Below, piece by piece: positions 51,212 through 63,560 of a stretch of 64,000 bases of DNA. The DNA is from Anseranas semipalmata (lineage: Eukaryota > Chordata > Aves > Anseriformes > Anseranatidae). Below the pieces are notes generated by a model. The model was not told the origin of the DNA. It ran no database searches and saw only the letters and a list, made by a program, of their open reading frames with translations. Within the stretch, counting starts at the first letter, position 1. Each line of letters begins with the position of its first letter. Both the position numbers and the translations under genes were made by a program. The stretch spans positions 1,329,891 to 1,393,890 of the forward strand of contig VXAA01005247.1 of NCBI GenBank assembly GCA_013399115.1, read 5' to 3'.

Positions 51212-51999
51212 AAGAAGAATGCTCAAAGGCCAAAGATCTGGAGAAATCTTTTATTCAAACTGAATAAATAGCTATAATTGAATCCTGTGAAACAGACTGT
51301 CTTTGGTGGGGGAAGGGACAAATAGCCATAATCGAAAGTTTACGTAGCGTGAGGCTCCACAGTAGGAAACTGTGCTATTAAAGTATTTTTTCTGATGTAT
51401 TTTTAAAACATTTATAATTTATATAAAAACACCAGGTGGTACCTTTAAAGTTATTTAGCATGAAAGTCCAATAAAAAGCTCCTTAGGTTTTAACAGCGTG
51501 ACACAATAGCTCTCACAGTATGTATAGTTAGCCAACTCTTATATTCAGTAGCGTAGGAAACAAAAGCACAATGCTTAGTACTCTCTGTTGAATCAGGAGA
51601 AAGTCATTTTGCCTCTTACAGTGATTTACATGCATGGCAAGTCAGTCCAAAATGCAGGTGCCTTATCCAAGAAGAGAGGGGAAGCTCAAAAGGTCAGAGG
51701 CACCATCACAAGCACTAAATACAAAGCAGTTTCATTAGGTTTTCACAGATACGAGATGCTGAAGGAAATCCCAACTGAAGCATGTCCTTCAAGTAACACA
51801 CATGAAGCAATACACTAATTTGCTCAGCTATTCAGCAGTGGAGATCGTGTCAGTTTGTTAATAAGGCAATCAGCATGTGAGACACCAACACAAAGAAGCG
51901 GGAAAACAACCTGTTTTCAAGATGTAAGTGCATAGAAATGATTTATTTGGGATCTTTAATTTCCAATTCTGAGCTCCAACTAGTCTCTTGCATTGGTGC

Positions 52000-52020
52000 T
52001 TTTGTTTGTTTGTTTGTTTT
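52000..52020. repeat. (TTTG)n simple repeat
   Basis: Four TTTG units ending in four T. Confidence 0.9.
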
Positions 52021-52719
52021 CCAAAATGAAAAATAAAACTAATGAGAAACCTTCAGTCTCAAGTCCCTCTCTGTGATCTCTCACTGCAAGTCAGTGGGAG
52101 TCTACAGATATAGCCAAGGGCAGATTCCATCTCTGTGCCTGTGATTAGTGATTTGAGGAGGTAAGAAGAGTAAAGAAAAGAAAAATAGAAACAAAACTTA
52201 TTTTATGTAGGACAGCTGCTTTTTCTTGCTCTGGGCCACTCAGTACCATGGACTTTGACATGGACCAGCTTTGAAGCAGGCATGCAGCAGAAAGAAACTG
52301 TGATTACATTGGCACCCATGGTGCAGGCAAATCTGCTTTTCATAATTTGTTCTTTTATCAGACAGGTGGCAACAGCACCGATTAAATCTAATCCATTTGT
52401 GTCGTGCAAGTCCTGCATCTCCTAGCACTCAGGGAGAGGACATACTCCAACATTTTGCAGTGACAAACCCATAGACCTATAGAAAACTCCAGTGGCAGGT
52501 GGGAAGGAAGGGCATCATACCAATGGGCAGGGTATATAGGCTGTACGAACCGAGGCTCTGGCAGTGCCACGCATGCTTAGCTCTCACCAAGAGCACAAAC
52601 CTGCTCCACAACCAGCTCAGCAGCCAGCAGTATGACGACATGGTTTTGACTGGTGGAAAGCTGTGCTGTAGCTGGGAAGGGGTGAGGAGGGAAGCATTTT
52701 TCTCCCTCTAAATTCCGAT

Positions 52720-53000
52720 AGCCAGTTCTTTTTAAACTAACTCCAATGAATGTAATTTAAGCGTTTCGAGGTGGTCTTTCAATAACCTGAAGTACTAATA
52801 GATTATTTAATGGACCCCCACACTAATCCAGATAAGAAGCCTGTATATGCCGAGGAGAAACCTAACAGCTGTCAATAAACAACAGAGGCAATACCATCGT
52901 TTTGTTCAGCTTGGTTAGTGGTCTGGGCTTGAGAGTGTGTAATGGTAGCTTTGTCTTGACAGGGAATTACCTAACACTTTTTATACTTATTGTCAGAGGC
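52720..53000. promoter_or_regulatory. Putative conserved non-coding element
   Basis: The block has no repeats or useful open frame. It carries several developmental-factor motifs: CTAATCC (Otx/Pitx type), ACAGCTGTCAATAAACAAC (E-box, TALE TGTCA and forkhead AATAAACA side by side, about 52867-52885), and TTTGTTCAGC. The element call rests on motif content only. Confidence 0.3.
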
Positions 53001-53310
53001 AAAAATCACAGAATAAAGTTTTAAGCTGCCAGAACATGACTTTGTTGTGATCCTAGGAGAAATAAGTGTTGAAAAATCCTGTCTGCTCCCAGATCCAGAG
53101 GCTGTCTGGGGCTGGGTTGGCCCATGATATAATCAAGCCACTTTGGTCATCTCCAAAAATCAAACTCGTGCCATGGTGCCTGTACCAGACTGAGCACCTC
53201 CATAAAACCAGCTGCTTGAAGTGCCCTGCTACTGGACAGATCTACCAAGAGCACACTGCCCAAGCACAGACTGGAACTGCTCAGAGCAAACCTGCTGGGC
53301 CATGGTCTGC

Positions 53311-53346
53311 CTCAGGATCTTCCTGATGTCTCAGGATCTTCCTGTG
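53311..53346. repeat. 19-bp tandem duplication
   Basis: CTCAGGATCTTCCTG occurs at 53311 and again at 53330, followed by ATGT and TGG respectively. Confidence 0.85.
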
Positions 53347-53579
53347 GAAGTACAACAGGCTGGACAGGAGGGCTCACAGCTCACCTGTGTCAATAACCCT
53401 CCTAGCACAAGTAAGCAAAGCAGAGTAAAAAAGTCAGGTATGTGCAGTGAACAACTATCTGATCAAAGGGAGTTTCCCCAGAATGCATTTCTAATGCTTG
53501 TGTGCTTGTGCTGACTCAAAAACTACGAATAAGGTTAGTAATAACTTTGTAAGTAAATGTGTAAAAGAACAAATAGTTC

Positions 53580-53600
53580 TTTTTTTTTTTTTTTTTTTTT
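53580..53600. repeat. T homopolymer (21)
   Basis: Twenty-one T after AAATAGTTC. No retroposon body is recognised downstream. Confidence 0.85.
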
Positions 53601-55654
53601 ATTTTACATCCCAACATTGCACCTCTACTTCACATTGGAGGTAATACCAGAGGAGCTAAGTGCTTTATACTGTAAACACACCAAAATTGAAATAACATTT
53701 CTCTGTAATGGAATAGCTCATCATCAAGGCCAAGTTCTCCATTGATTTACATTCCACGTAGCCTCAGGAATACTGCAAGGGTTGTAAATCAGTGTAGAAC
53801 AGCATCCTTTTAGTCTAAATCTCCCCAGCCATTCAGAAGTCATGTTAATATGTTGCTACAGCTGTAGTGTACATGAAGCGACTGCTGGTCGGGGCTGCTA
53901 CAATCAATGGTATTGAAAGAGAGAGCTGCGGTTAGCTACATTATTGATCATGTTAGAGTGATAAACAGTTACAACTACCAACCCAGTATCATTGCACAGG
54001 ACACTAAGTGAAAGATTCCCATGTCTTTAAAGTTGCATTTTTTATAGTTGATTACATCTTTGTTCAAATTATTGAGTTTTATTTAATCTGTTTTTCAACT
54101 CTCCCTAAATGAAAAAAGCACCAGGGTCTGGAGGACAAACATGTCCTTTAAATCAATGCGGTGAAGCTGCACTCAGGGAAGTGGCTATAAAAAAATGCTT
54201 TGCCAAATTGCAAATTTTCTGCTTCTCAGTAGCTTTCATCACCTCTGAGCTGGGTGCCAGGTTGTTTTTGCTTTAACCAATGGCACCGTGGGCTCGACAC
54301 TCCTGTGGGCTCCTGCCTGGGGCAAGCCTAGTGATAGAGGGGCAGAAAGAGCACCAGAGACTTGGGAAACTGCAGCCTGACTTAATGTGACAAAGTCAGC
54401 AAAACCAGCTCACTTCCATGGAGGCGCCTGATGTGCAGCACTGCCGGAATAGAGCACACCTTTCAAAGTTTTTCTAGTAAAACAAATACAATTTCAAGTA
54501 CCTATAGGAAACAAAGCCGTTACAAAGATGGCCTTGTTTTCTCAAAGACATACTTTTGATGCTAATTTATGCACTTGAACATTTAGGAATTTCTTCATCT
54601 TACCAAAAGGCAGATGAAATCCACTTCAGTATAGAGATGTAGAAATCAATGTTGATTTATGCCATTTTAGGCTATATAGTGACATGTATGAAGAGAGAGG
54701 AAAAGAATTTTCTGCTGTTGTTTCCCTTAATCCTCATGCCATTTCTGCATTCTATATTATAAATAAAAACTCTGCAAATTTGGCTTGCCCAGCCCTGATG
54801 TAGCAGCACAGCCGTACCTTACCTGGTTAGCACGGCTGCAGTACAGGACCCACTTTTTCCAATTCCCTGCGCTGATGTTCAGCTGCCTCTGCTGGACACA
54901 TCTCCAAACACCCAGTTATCAGATATATTTTCCATTACATGCTTTGAGCCAAAAAACTGGAGACAAATGGCTTTCTCCAGTTGATGCAGAATAGCCAAAT
55001 CATCCATTTTTTTCAACATAAAATTATCAGCAAGGGGTGCAAACCAAGTGGAGGCACTCCAGAAGCACTCAAGGTGATAAATTTTGAATGAAAAACAGAT
55101 GCCACTGCCCTTGAAAGCAGCTCTCCCACTACCAGCAGCTGCTCACGGGCATGCTCAGATCCTGTCCTTGGTTTAGGTTCACCCACAAGGCAGACCCTTG
55201 CTTGATGACTTTGAAGACAAAAACCAGAAGGCCCTACACTGCAAACCTCTTTAACCTAAATTCACAGGATCTCATCCCATTTTGTGCCATGCATGGGTCA
55301 GCCGGGGCCCTGACCTTTTTAATACTTTGCTTCATGAATGAGACCAACCACCAGCACACTGTGAACTCGCCCCTGTCCAGACCTCCCATCAGAACAAGAG
55401 CAAAATAAAGAAAACTCCAACCTGCAATGACACCCTATCACTTCAGTGCTATTTGTAGGGTCTCCTGTGCAAAAGCATCTCTGTGTAAGCATTTTCCAGA
55501 GAAGTTTTACAGCAGGTACTTCTACATCAGTAATTCCTTGGAGCTACTACTGCCAGGGTAGGGCTGGGGGGACATCAGGGCTTTTGAAAACGTAAGATCC
55601 CTTTTTTCAGTAGTAATAATAGCACTGCTGACTGAATAAAGAAATAGGAATTAG

Positions 55655-55830
55655 GCCTCTTAGGCGCCCACATTTAAAAGCGGCCGTGTAGCAGGCATAT
55701 TTGCCCATCAGGTGGTAAGCGCTGTGTGGGCGCCTTGCGCACAAATCTTATTAAATAACCTGTGGGATGCATGCCAGAAGCCCGTGCACCTCTTTAAATA
55801 AACGTAGCATGAACATTTATTTACCATGTT
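55655..55830. promoter_or_regulatory. CpG-retaining block with inverted repeat, putative enhancer
   Basis: Six CpG dinucleotides fall in 75 bases (55665-55739), far above the surrounding DNA. AGGCGCCCACA (55662-55672) and TGTGGGCGCCT (55725-55735) form an 11-bp perfect inverted repeat around a 52-base centre. That centre contains GCGGCCG, CATCAGGTGG (an E-box, CAGGTG) and AAGCGCT. Downstream come TTATTAAATAACC, ATGCATGC and TAAATAAACG (forkhead-like). CpG retention in CpG-poor DNA usually reflects constraint or lack of methylation, as in conserved enhancers. No open frame explains the composition. It could instead be a small RNA hairpin or a relic of a mobile element. Confidence 0.4.
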
Positions 55831-55857
55831 CATTTTCTGTGTCAATCAGCTTTCTGG

Positions 55858-55869
55858 AAAAAAAAAAAA
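55858..55869. repeat. A homopolymer (12)
   Basis: Twelve A after TTTCTGG. It is low complexity only. Confidence 0.75.
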
Positions 55870-55879
55870 TTAAATTGAT

Positions 55880-56477
55880 GGTCTCCATAACGCCTCAGTG
55901 CAGAAACAGCGAACTACTAGCTTATTGTCTCCAGCATCTTTCTATACAGTTTTTGATAAAATCTGGCATCCAGTCTAATTATACACTGTTAAGGGTTCAT
56001 CTACACATGAATCAAATGCAAAGCCTGATTAAAAAAAAATCAAAAGCCCCTCTATATTGCAGCGTAAAAAACAAACAAGCAGAAGAAGCACCAACCCAAA
56101 CAAAAACAACCCCTGAAACATTTTGGAAGGCAGACTGATTTTCATAAACTCATTAAAACAATTCCCAATTAGGCATAAAATAGAAGAGTCAAGATTCATA
56201 TTGTGAAGAAAGAAACAGTGTCTTCATCCTCACGGCTGATTTATGTTGCGATTTGCCTGAACTTTAAAAATAAAACTCCACACCATCCTCCCTCCCTTGC
56301 CCCCATTTTAAAATATTGCTTTCCAAAGCAATCAAGAATACCTCCTGGAAGAGCCAAATCAAACTATATCTTGTCCTTGAGGATATTAGCTGGGAAACGA
56401 TTTTTGCAAGCTACACTAGAAGGCATACATTGATCTGATGACAGCTTTTGAATCTTTAGCTAGAGGTGAACTTTGGC
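55880..56477. promoter_or_regulatory. Putative conserved non-coding sequence with DR1/HNF4-like site
   Basis: This continuation of the block above has only short A-runs as low-complexity DNA. It includes TTGATCTGATGACAGC (TALE-type TGACAG) and, at 56464-56476, AGGTGAACTTTGG. The reverse complement of that site contains CAAAGTTCA, one base from the HNF4 core CAAAGTCCA. A 123-codon open frame at 55767-56138 overlaps the left part but has no protein motif. The regulatory reading is inference. Confidence 0.25.
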
Positions 56478-56494
56478 TTTTTTTTTTTTTTTTT
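56478..56494. repeat. T homopolymer (17)
   Basis: A T-run directly after the DR1-like site and GGC. Confidence 0.8.
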
Positions 56495-56710
56495 CCAGAA
56501 TGCCAGCATACCCGTCTTTGTGAAAGCCCTCAGAGTCACCATTATTTTTTTTTGGAAAACAGAGAAATAAATCTATGAATAATTCTTTTGCCATTTCATT
56601 TTGCTATTGCCACTTCTCTTGTAAATTTGTGGGTCTGCCCCTGATTTTTTTCTTGCCTTGCTATATAGTAGCATATGATTTTAAAGAAAGAGATAAAAGT
56701 AATTGGATAC

Positions 56711-56740
56711 CTTTTTATTTATTTATTTATTTATTTTTAA
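56711..56740. repeat. (TTTA)n simple repeat
   Basis: Five TTTA units flanked by T-runs. Confidence 0.9.
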
Positions 56741-57221
56741 TTTGCTGGGTTTTTTTGATTGTTTTTTGTTTTTAAGGGAAATGAAAATCTTTTTGTTTTT
56801 CTTTTCCTCTTATGTTTTCTTATCTTAGGCCAATTGTCAGCATTTTCCTCTTGCTTTAGTCCAGGCACATGAACTGATTCAAAACTGCATGCAGAAACAA
56901 AGAAATGGAGAATATAATGTCTAATAAATGGTTATTAACTCACAAGATAATGGAGGGTGAGATACTTTGGAGAAGAGGAAAACAAAAGTCATTTAAGAGT
57001 TGAACAGGAAAACTTCATGTCCTCTAGACACTTGTGAGAACAAAGTCTGCTGTGAGCAACGTTACTTGCCACTTCCATGGAGTTTATGTCCTGCAAGGGA
57101 GAACTTCTCCATACTCCCTTAACGGCTCCAGCAGCTTCCACTATCTGGGGTTTTAGTATTCAATGAAATCTAACAAGGTCCTAAAAATAATTCACTACTG
57201 GGAAATCAATTTGATGCCAGC

Positions 57222-57235
57222 AAAAAAAAAAAAAA
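57222..57235. repeat. A homopolymer (14)
   Basis: Fourteen A after CCAGC. It is low complexity only. Confidence 0.8.
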
Positions 57236-59499
57236 GACAAGATAAAATAACTCTTAAATGTGTAGATAATTCCCAGGGAAAAGAAAACTTCAGTGCTCAG
57301 TCCCTCCATCAAAGCCTGCTGACTGTCAATTAGAAGACTTCACTTTGGCTGAGATCTATAACTTAGTATGTGGTGAAGAGTCACAGAAAATAGTGGAGAT
57401 AGCTAAAAAACCTGCCTTTTCTCCTCTTCTGTGTCACCTCTGTATTCAGGTACCAAAATCAAATAGATCTATGCTAAGAAGCTAAAAATGCAGCCTGAAA
57501 GAAGGTGTCTCCTCATCCTTGTATCTCTCAGGCAGATTCCATAGGACCTTACAGATGAAATCTAGGATATACTTGGAATCCACACTGCACTGAGCAGTTT
57601 AAGTAAAAGAATATCTATGGCACAATTTCTCTTAAATACATCTCACATCTGTCAAATCTGCACTGCAATCAATACTCTTATGACCGTAGCTGCAAGTTGC
57701 TGAAGAAACACAGCAGCTATCTTTTAAACTGATATCAGCTAGATATAATGGGATATCGGAATTAACATTAGCTCAGTCAAGCACGACAGCTTGGCGTAGT
57801 GACTAAGTGTCAGCTATTTTGGAAGTTTACATCTCTTTTAATTACCACTATTACCCAACTGACTGGTTTTCTGCTCAGATGCCTCCTGGAGGCTACGAAT
57901 GAGCAATAAGACATGATACATCAGCAAAGTTTTCCACTGAATTCTAAGGATCAGATGTTGATCCTTATCAAACTCTTGTCCCTCTGTTAAGAATAACATT
58001 GCAGATAGCCTTACCACTGCTTGGGATGGGGAGATAAATCTTATTTTTGCCCTCTTACTCAATATAACTGCTTTTCTAGGCATTGATCATTGTAGAAACT
58101 TGATAGATCAAGGAGCTTTCTTACTGCAAGGCCTCTCCTGTAACCCACCAAGTTCAGGGGTGTTGAAAACCTGTTTGTTTTTCCTAATTAAGGTCTCCCT
58201 CTTTTGTCTCCAGGCTAATGCAGCACTTTAAATCAAATCCTGTGGGTTACATATTACACACAAGATCTGTTTGTTCCTCTGTGATCACGGAGAGGCTGGG
58301 AATACAACCCTAACTTTTAATGAGTTCTGTTTTCAACTATAACACCTTTCTCTTCACCAGCTCAAAACCACCAAAAGCCAAAATTCCACGAGGGAGTACT
58401 GGGTGAGGATGCCGGTACACAAAACCTTTGACTTTAGTCCATCCTCTCCCAGACCTGTACAAGACAAACAGGGACCACTGGGACTCACTGAGGGCTGTCT
58501 CCAGGACCAGAGGAAACTTCTGACTTGTGACTGCCGAATTAGGCACACACCCTTGCTGAGAGAGAGCACGTTGCGGTAAGATTCACTGCCAGGGTGGGAC
58601 CTCTCTTCACATTCTCTCGTGTCTATCTGTACTTGGGCTTTCCTAGCCTTCACCCCCACTTCTGTGCATTGCATCCCAAGTGTACTCCTCTTTGATACAT
58701 TTTTGAAGCAAGTATCACAAGAGCTATGAGGAGACGTTTTCATAATGAAGGTAATTATCATTGCATTTTAATGTACTGTAGAGGAGCCATGGTTCAGTAG
58801 CTTTACTTTAGAGCTGCTGCTACAATAGAGAGCTTTAGATCTATCACAAAATACATCTGTAACTAACCTTTGGTGCTGCATGCCAGGATTTTCTTATCCT
58901 AAACACTAATGAGGTGTGCTCTGGCCTGCCTGCCACAAGTGGCTGAGGCTCTTCTAATGAGTCTACAGCTACGAAAAAAGAAAGAAATAACTATCAAGTC
59001 ACTTTGGCCTCTTTTTATATACAGTGCCATCTAATAACTCTAATTGTGACAGAACATTGCCTCCTAGAGATTGATATCACTACATTCAAAATAATCAAAT
59101 CAGAGTGCAGCAAAGGACAGTGGAGCTCAGAGAAAAACAAGATTAGCTGTAGATATGGCCAACTATCAGAACCATAATACTGTTATAAATCCCATTACTT
59201 TCAATATACCTGACATAGTATACACAGATAGCAAGTAGCAGTAAAATACCACATACAGGTTCATTATTTTCCTTGGCATACACCACTTGTTCTACAGTTC
59301 TGCGAGAAGGGGAGGAAAAGGGAAGAGGGTGTTTAGGGGATGGTGAAAGATCACCAGAGATGGGCAGCTCACCCATGTTTTTTCAATGAGAAAAATCCAT
59401 GTTTTGGATATGCACAAGAAACCTCTCATAGGAGAGGTGTGAGCCACTGATAGCAACCCCCGGGTACCACCAGCAGATGCTCCAAAGCCTCTGAGCCTC

Positions 59500-60230
59500 G
59501 CCAAGCCTTGAAAATCCTTCTCCAGCCTGTCAAGGTCCGGGAAAGGCAGCTGAGCCTTGTTAGAAAAGTGGCCAGGCAGAATAGGTAAACTTCAGTCATC
59601 CCAGAAGCCAATTAAGAGGACTTACAGGGCAAATCTGGCTGGTCAGCAATAGAAAAGATTGGCAGCCTTGGCTTGGGAGGAAGGAGCCAAGATAGCCGGG
59701 AGAATTACCAAGGCTGTGCGAGTACACGATGCTCTCTGGGTCTCAGTGATGAGCAGGAGACGCGGGGTGGAAATGCTGTTAATCTGAGACGGCAAATAAA
59801 TCCAAGGCTGAGCAGAGCTCCCCTCTGCATTGCCTGGGCCCTGTGAGGAGTGTGTTGCTTCTGCTGTGCTGGCTTGACCCCTCCAGCAATCCTGCTATTA
59901 GACAGTGGAAACATTAGACATGTCACTGTGCCTCCTGCCAGATCTGTGCTTTTGCTGAGAAGCAGCTTTTGTGCATAAATAAATAAGTGTGGAGAATCTG
60001 GGATGGAAGTCTTCAAGAGTGAGATGAAACTTTAAAACAAAGGCTGTGAAAAACCCCAACTGGAAGCAGTTTAACTACCGGTACTAGAGTTGGTGGAGGC
60101 AGCTGATAGAGCAAGGGAGAGAAAAGAGCATGATGCATAAATCGCGAGGCCTGGGGTCAGTCGGAGGAGAATGGGTAAGAAATCTCCTTTATTCTTTATT
60201 GTGATTTCCCCTGCAGGAAAAGAGCTCTCC
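59500..60230. promoter_or_regulatory. Putative regulatory block, CpG-retaining
   Basis: The base composition is balanced and several CpGs are kept, including ATCGCGAG at 60141-60148 (a partial match to the TCTCGCGAGA element), ACCGGT and GTCGGAGG. Other notable words are CTGTTAATCTGAGACGG and GGCAAATAAATCC. Open frames on the minus strand of 60-103 codons show no known motif. There is no TATA box or transcription-start context I can support. Confidence 0.28.
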
Positions 60231-62445
60231 AAGTGAAGAAGTCATCAATGCAAGCTGAATTTTATGTTGACTACAAAACTCCTCTCCTATTAACCCTTCC
60301 TCTGAGAATCACCGTCAGGCTCTTCCTGCACAACACAAAATCCCTCCTGTACCAGAAAATTTCCTCCTTCATAAAAATTGCGCTGTTGTTCAGTTGCATT
60401 TTCTGAGGCATGAGCCAGGTAGTTTCCATCACTTCCTGTGGGAACCTAATCTCACCCCAATCGCTTCCCTAAGAAAGCCTTCCTACTTCTCCGTCTCTCA
60501 AGGTAGGCAGAGCTGAGTGCAGTAAGGAAGCACGGGTACAACAAATCTATAAAGAGAGGGGCTACACAACTCAGAAATGTTAAGTATTATTAATGTATTA
60601 GAGAATTAACATGGTAGCTATTCTTGCTGTTAAACTCTTCGGAATCTAATCTCACCTTCCACACAATTCCTAGCATCTACCCAGAGAAGCTGAGATTACT
60701 GTCTTGGCCATGTAAAGGAAAACTTTGCTTTTCCATTTTGATTCAACCCACAACTTCTAGCACTGCCATATTAAAATAACTTGCCCCTGACTTTCACAGT
60801 ATTCTGAAGGTGACAACATTTTAAGACGTGACATCCGTCTCCAACAGAGACTGCAGTTAGAGGAGTCTTCTAATGGCTCTTGCAAAGTAATAGCTCTGCA
60901 ACTTGAAAAAATAAATATGAAAAAGCTGCTTTTATTAAGATCCTTGTTTTCATTAATGTCTGTATGTTGGACGTGAATATCATCCTGTGGATATTGATGG
61001 TAGAGAACTGGGTACTACAGCATTCAAAGCATCTCCTCCAGGTGATTTATTTTTCTGTAAATACCCTTCATTTATTTTATGTAAGAATGAAAAAAAAAAG
61101 TGAGGAAAAGAACATTTTGATGTATGCTGTTTTTTTCAAGCTCAGGTGTAAGGTGTCTCTGGCAAGGATAATCTGTCAGTATTTAGAGAGTAAACTCCAT
61201 GAGACACCGAGATGTTTCTGCTTCAGTCTGTTAGGGAAATCTACCAAGAGACTCTTGGGAGCCCTCTCCAAAAGAAGACTTCTGGAGATCAGAAAGAGCC
61301 ATTTGTTTGGAAGTTTCCATGCCAGCAAAGCTGCTCTTTGTGCAGACTGTGCAGGGACAGTCACCGGCAGACCGCTGCTGGCAAAGCTCCCCAGTGGCCT
61401 CCCTGCATCTTCCTCGAGCGTCCCTATGATTTTATTTTGTTAAACTAGATCAAAGTTCTGATTCCCCTCACAAGTCATAAAAACGTAAACACATTCACAA
61501 CAAAAGCATGCGCCAGCCATCTCAGAAATGGCAGATATCAAGCACAAGGAGTTATTCTTCTCATATCTGTAGAACTTTCTTCTTAAGTAGCCCAGCAGTG
61601 CAATTTAAAGAAAATTCTGATTCAATTCCCTATAACTTCAGGCTTGTCCTTGACTCTTACAGAAGGAAGATTTTCTTTTAGTAATTTTACAATTATATAA
61701 TTTACTCTCAGAACTGCTCAAGTACAACCCCACTTTCAGCAAAAATCCTTTGTAGATGAGTTTAAATGTCACAAATGTCAGTGAATGTGATACTAAAGGG
61801 CACCCTACAGCCACCTGTTTTCACTTAAGCAAGGATGACAGATTCTCTTTTTCTTTAAGTTAATATGGTATTTGCAGATACTGACCACATTTAGAACTGT
61901 GAATAATTTTTATGAGCATGTGTTCAATAAATGCATCTTCTCCCAGTCCCAAGATTGGAATCTGTCTCCCCAAACACTGCAGCTCAAATATTTTTTTGGC
62001 AAAAACAGTTACAGCTGAACTTACAGTTTTGACAGAAATATACCAAGAATATTGATACATCAAAGATCTCAGTTTGAATTCAGTGAAGCTATCTTTTTTT
62101 TTTCCCCCCTGCTTTTTATAAAAGAATTCTTTAAGAAACACGTCCCAAGGAAACTTCTGTGGTATTGTGACTAAATTTTCATACCATTCATAATTACTGT
62201 GTTGTAAGCATGGAGGTCTGGTGAGAACAGTATTCACTCATAAAAGCTGTTGGGGACTAACAGACATTGCTGGCAGAAGACATATAATGGCAAAGTCAGA
62301 TTATACTAAGAGTGCCATGTTTTCTTCCCACTCATCCCAACCATTAACAGAGCACATCTGGGCAGAGTGCGGCCCCAGCTGGGGACACATTTAGCTGTCA
62401 CAGGCACAGGCACAATTATTATAATGAGTAAAAATCTCCATTTCC
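60231..62445. other. Non-coding stretch, no gene recognised
   Basis: Includes a 159-codon plus-strand open frame (60964-61443) and a 125-codon minus-strand frame (61860-62237). Both are without recognisable motifs and contain homopolymer-encoded lysine runs, typical of chance frames. Confidence 0.55.
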
Positions 62446-62775
62446 TCAGTTCCCAGCTAGCTGAGCATCTCCGAGGCCACAGAACAACCAGGGGCAACTT
62501 GGAGCCGCCCCTTCAGATGCTCTAATTGAAATCAAGGCTGGAGCAGATGGGGCTTGCGAGTCTGAGACCTGTAATCGGCTCCCTGGTACCCCTCCTCTGC
62601 ACCGAGCAGATCTTGAGTCTGGGCCAATATACACTGCACTTGGAAGGGTGCTTGAAGTGGCTTAATTAGGGAGATGCATCACAAAAGCTGCTCTCATACA
62701 AAATGAATGATTTACTAGCGTAAAGTATAGAAACAATTCAATTGGTTTCAATACTTCCATGTCCAATGCACCCTG
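62446..62775. promoter_or_regulatory. Putative conserved non-coding element with homeodomain sites
   Basis: The block contains CTCTAATTGAAATCAAGG, CTTGCGAGTC, CTGTAATCGGCTC and, at 62661-62670, CTTAATTAGG, a homeodomain core, followed by GATGCATCAC. It is repeat-free and keeps CpGs in GAGCCGCCCC and ACCGAGC. A minus-strand open frame of 62 codons has no motif. The call is inferred from motif and CpG content. Confidence 0.3.
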
Positions 62776-63349
62776 TAGAGCTAAGGAGCACCCTTATAGC
62801 TTCTTAAGAAAGAAAAACAACAATGAAAATGATGAAAAAAAGAGCCTGAGACACCAAAAATCAAGCAATTAAAAGTACCTAATATCATATTCATGCTTTC
62901 ATGTATCAGATGCTCCCAAACTGTTCTTGCCGCATGCCTGCATTCATTACAACGTGTAAAGCTGTGAGTGATAGTCATGGTCTTAAGTTAAATTATCTCA
63001 CATCAAAAATCAGTCTGCACTTCTACCTCAATCTTGTTATGCTGATTGGCTCCAAAGTTGGCCACTTTCCTTAATATAATCCTTATCTTTAGTGCTTCTC
63101 TCCCTTCCTCCTCCCTCCACTCAGAAAATGAATTGTACTGCAAAACGTGGTAAGGGATTTTAGGAAGAAGGAAAAATCCTCACTGCAGCAATCTCTTCTC
63201 ATATCCACACACCAATTTAGAAACTCAGGGTGCCAAGAATCTCCCAAGTAGCATTTTCCTCCCATAGGCTTTACATTTCTCTCCCCAGAGGTGACCCTGC
63301 TGAGATGCCACCTCTCTGACATGAGCACACCACCACCGACACTGGCTGC

Positions 63350-63560
63350 TCTTACTTGGCGCTGTAATTAGCAGTGAGGTCACAGAAACGCGTGGAGCTG
63401 ACTGCACAGCGGGGTGCGATGCCAAAGTCTGTGTTCAGAAGTGACCCGGGACCTCTCGTTTCGGCTGATGCAAACAGAAAGCACCAGGATTCCCCCCTGA
63501 TGCTCTGGGAATGCCAACTGGCAGAAAGGGAGCTCATCTAAGCTAATTACTAAAAGAGTA
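63350..63560. promoter_or_regulatory. Putative regulatory element, CpG-retaining
   Basis: The block has a homeodomain site TAATTAGC (63365-63372) and a nuclear-receptor half-site GAGGTCAC (63376-63383). CpGs occur in GGCGCTG, AACGCGTGG, GGGTGCGATG, CCCGGG, TCTCGTTTCGG. A palindrome TGCCAACTGGCA lies at 63512-63523, and TCTAAGCTAATTAC follows near the end. Overlapping minus-strand open frames of 61-79 codons show no known motif. Together with the block at 62.4 kb it suggests clustered enhancers, by inference. Confidence 0.32.

Larger units (their letters stand above)
46690..52710. other. Non-coding stretch with hairpin, G4 candidate and assembly N
   Basis: No gene recognised. Open frames of up to 169 codons exist (48169-48678, with an undetermined residue) but show no known motif. 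Between about 50300 and 51080 the base composition is more balanced and all frames carry longer chance open stretches. The interval at about 49020-49250 is free of simple repeats and could be a conserved element. Confidence 0.55.
53000..55640. other. Non-coding stretch, no gene recognised
   Basis: Contains a 19-bp tandem duplication, a 21-base T-run and open frames of 60-97 codons without known motifs. The interval at about 53830-54000 (CAATCAATGG, ATTGATCATG, GTGATAAACAG) resembles a regulatory element but is not decisive. Confidence 0.55.
56495..59480. other. Non-coding stretch, no gene recognised
   Basis: AT-rich, with an ATTT repeat and a 14-base A-run at 57222-57235. A minus-strand open frame of 135 codons (58354-58761) lies in a slightly GC-richer spot without a known motif. 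Confidence 0.55.

Noticed and set aside
58354..58761. 135-codon open frame, minus strand
   Set aside because: No domain, no exon borders, and overlapping alternative frames of similar quality.
60964..61443. 159-codon open frame, plus strand
   Set aside because: Composition follows local base content, a lysine run comes from an A-run, and there is no recognisable domain.
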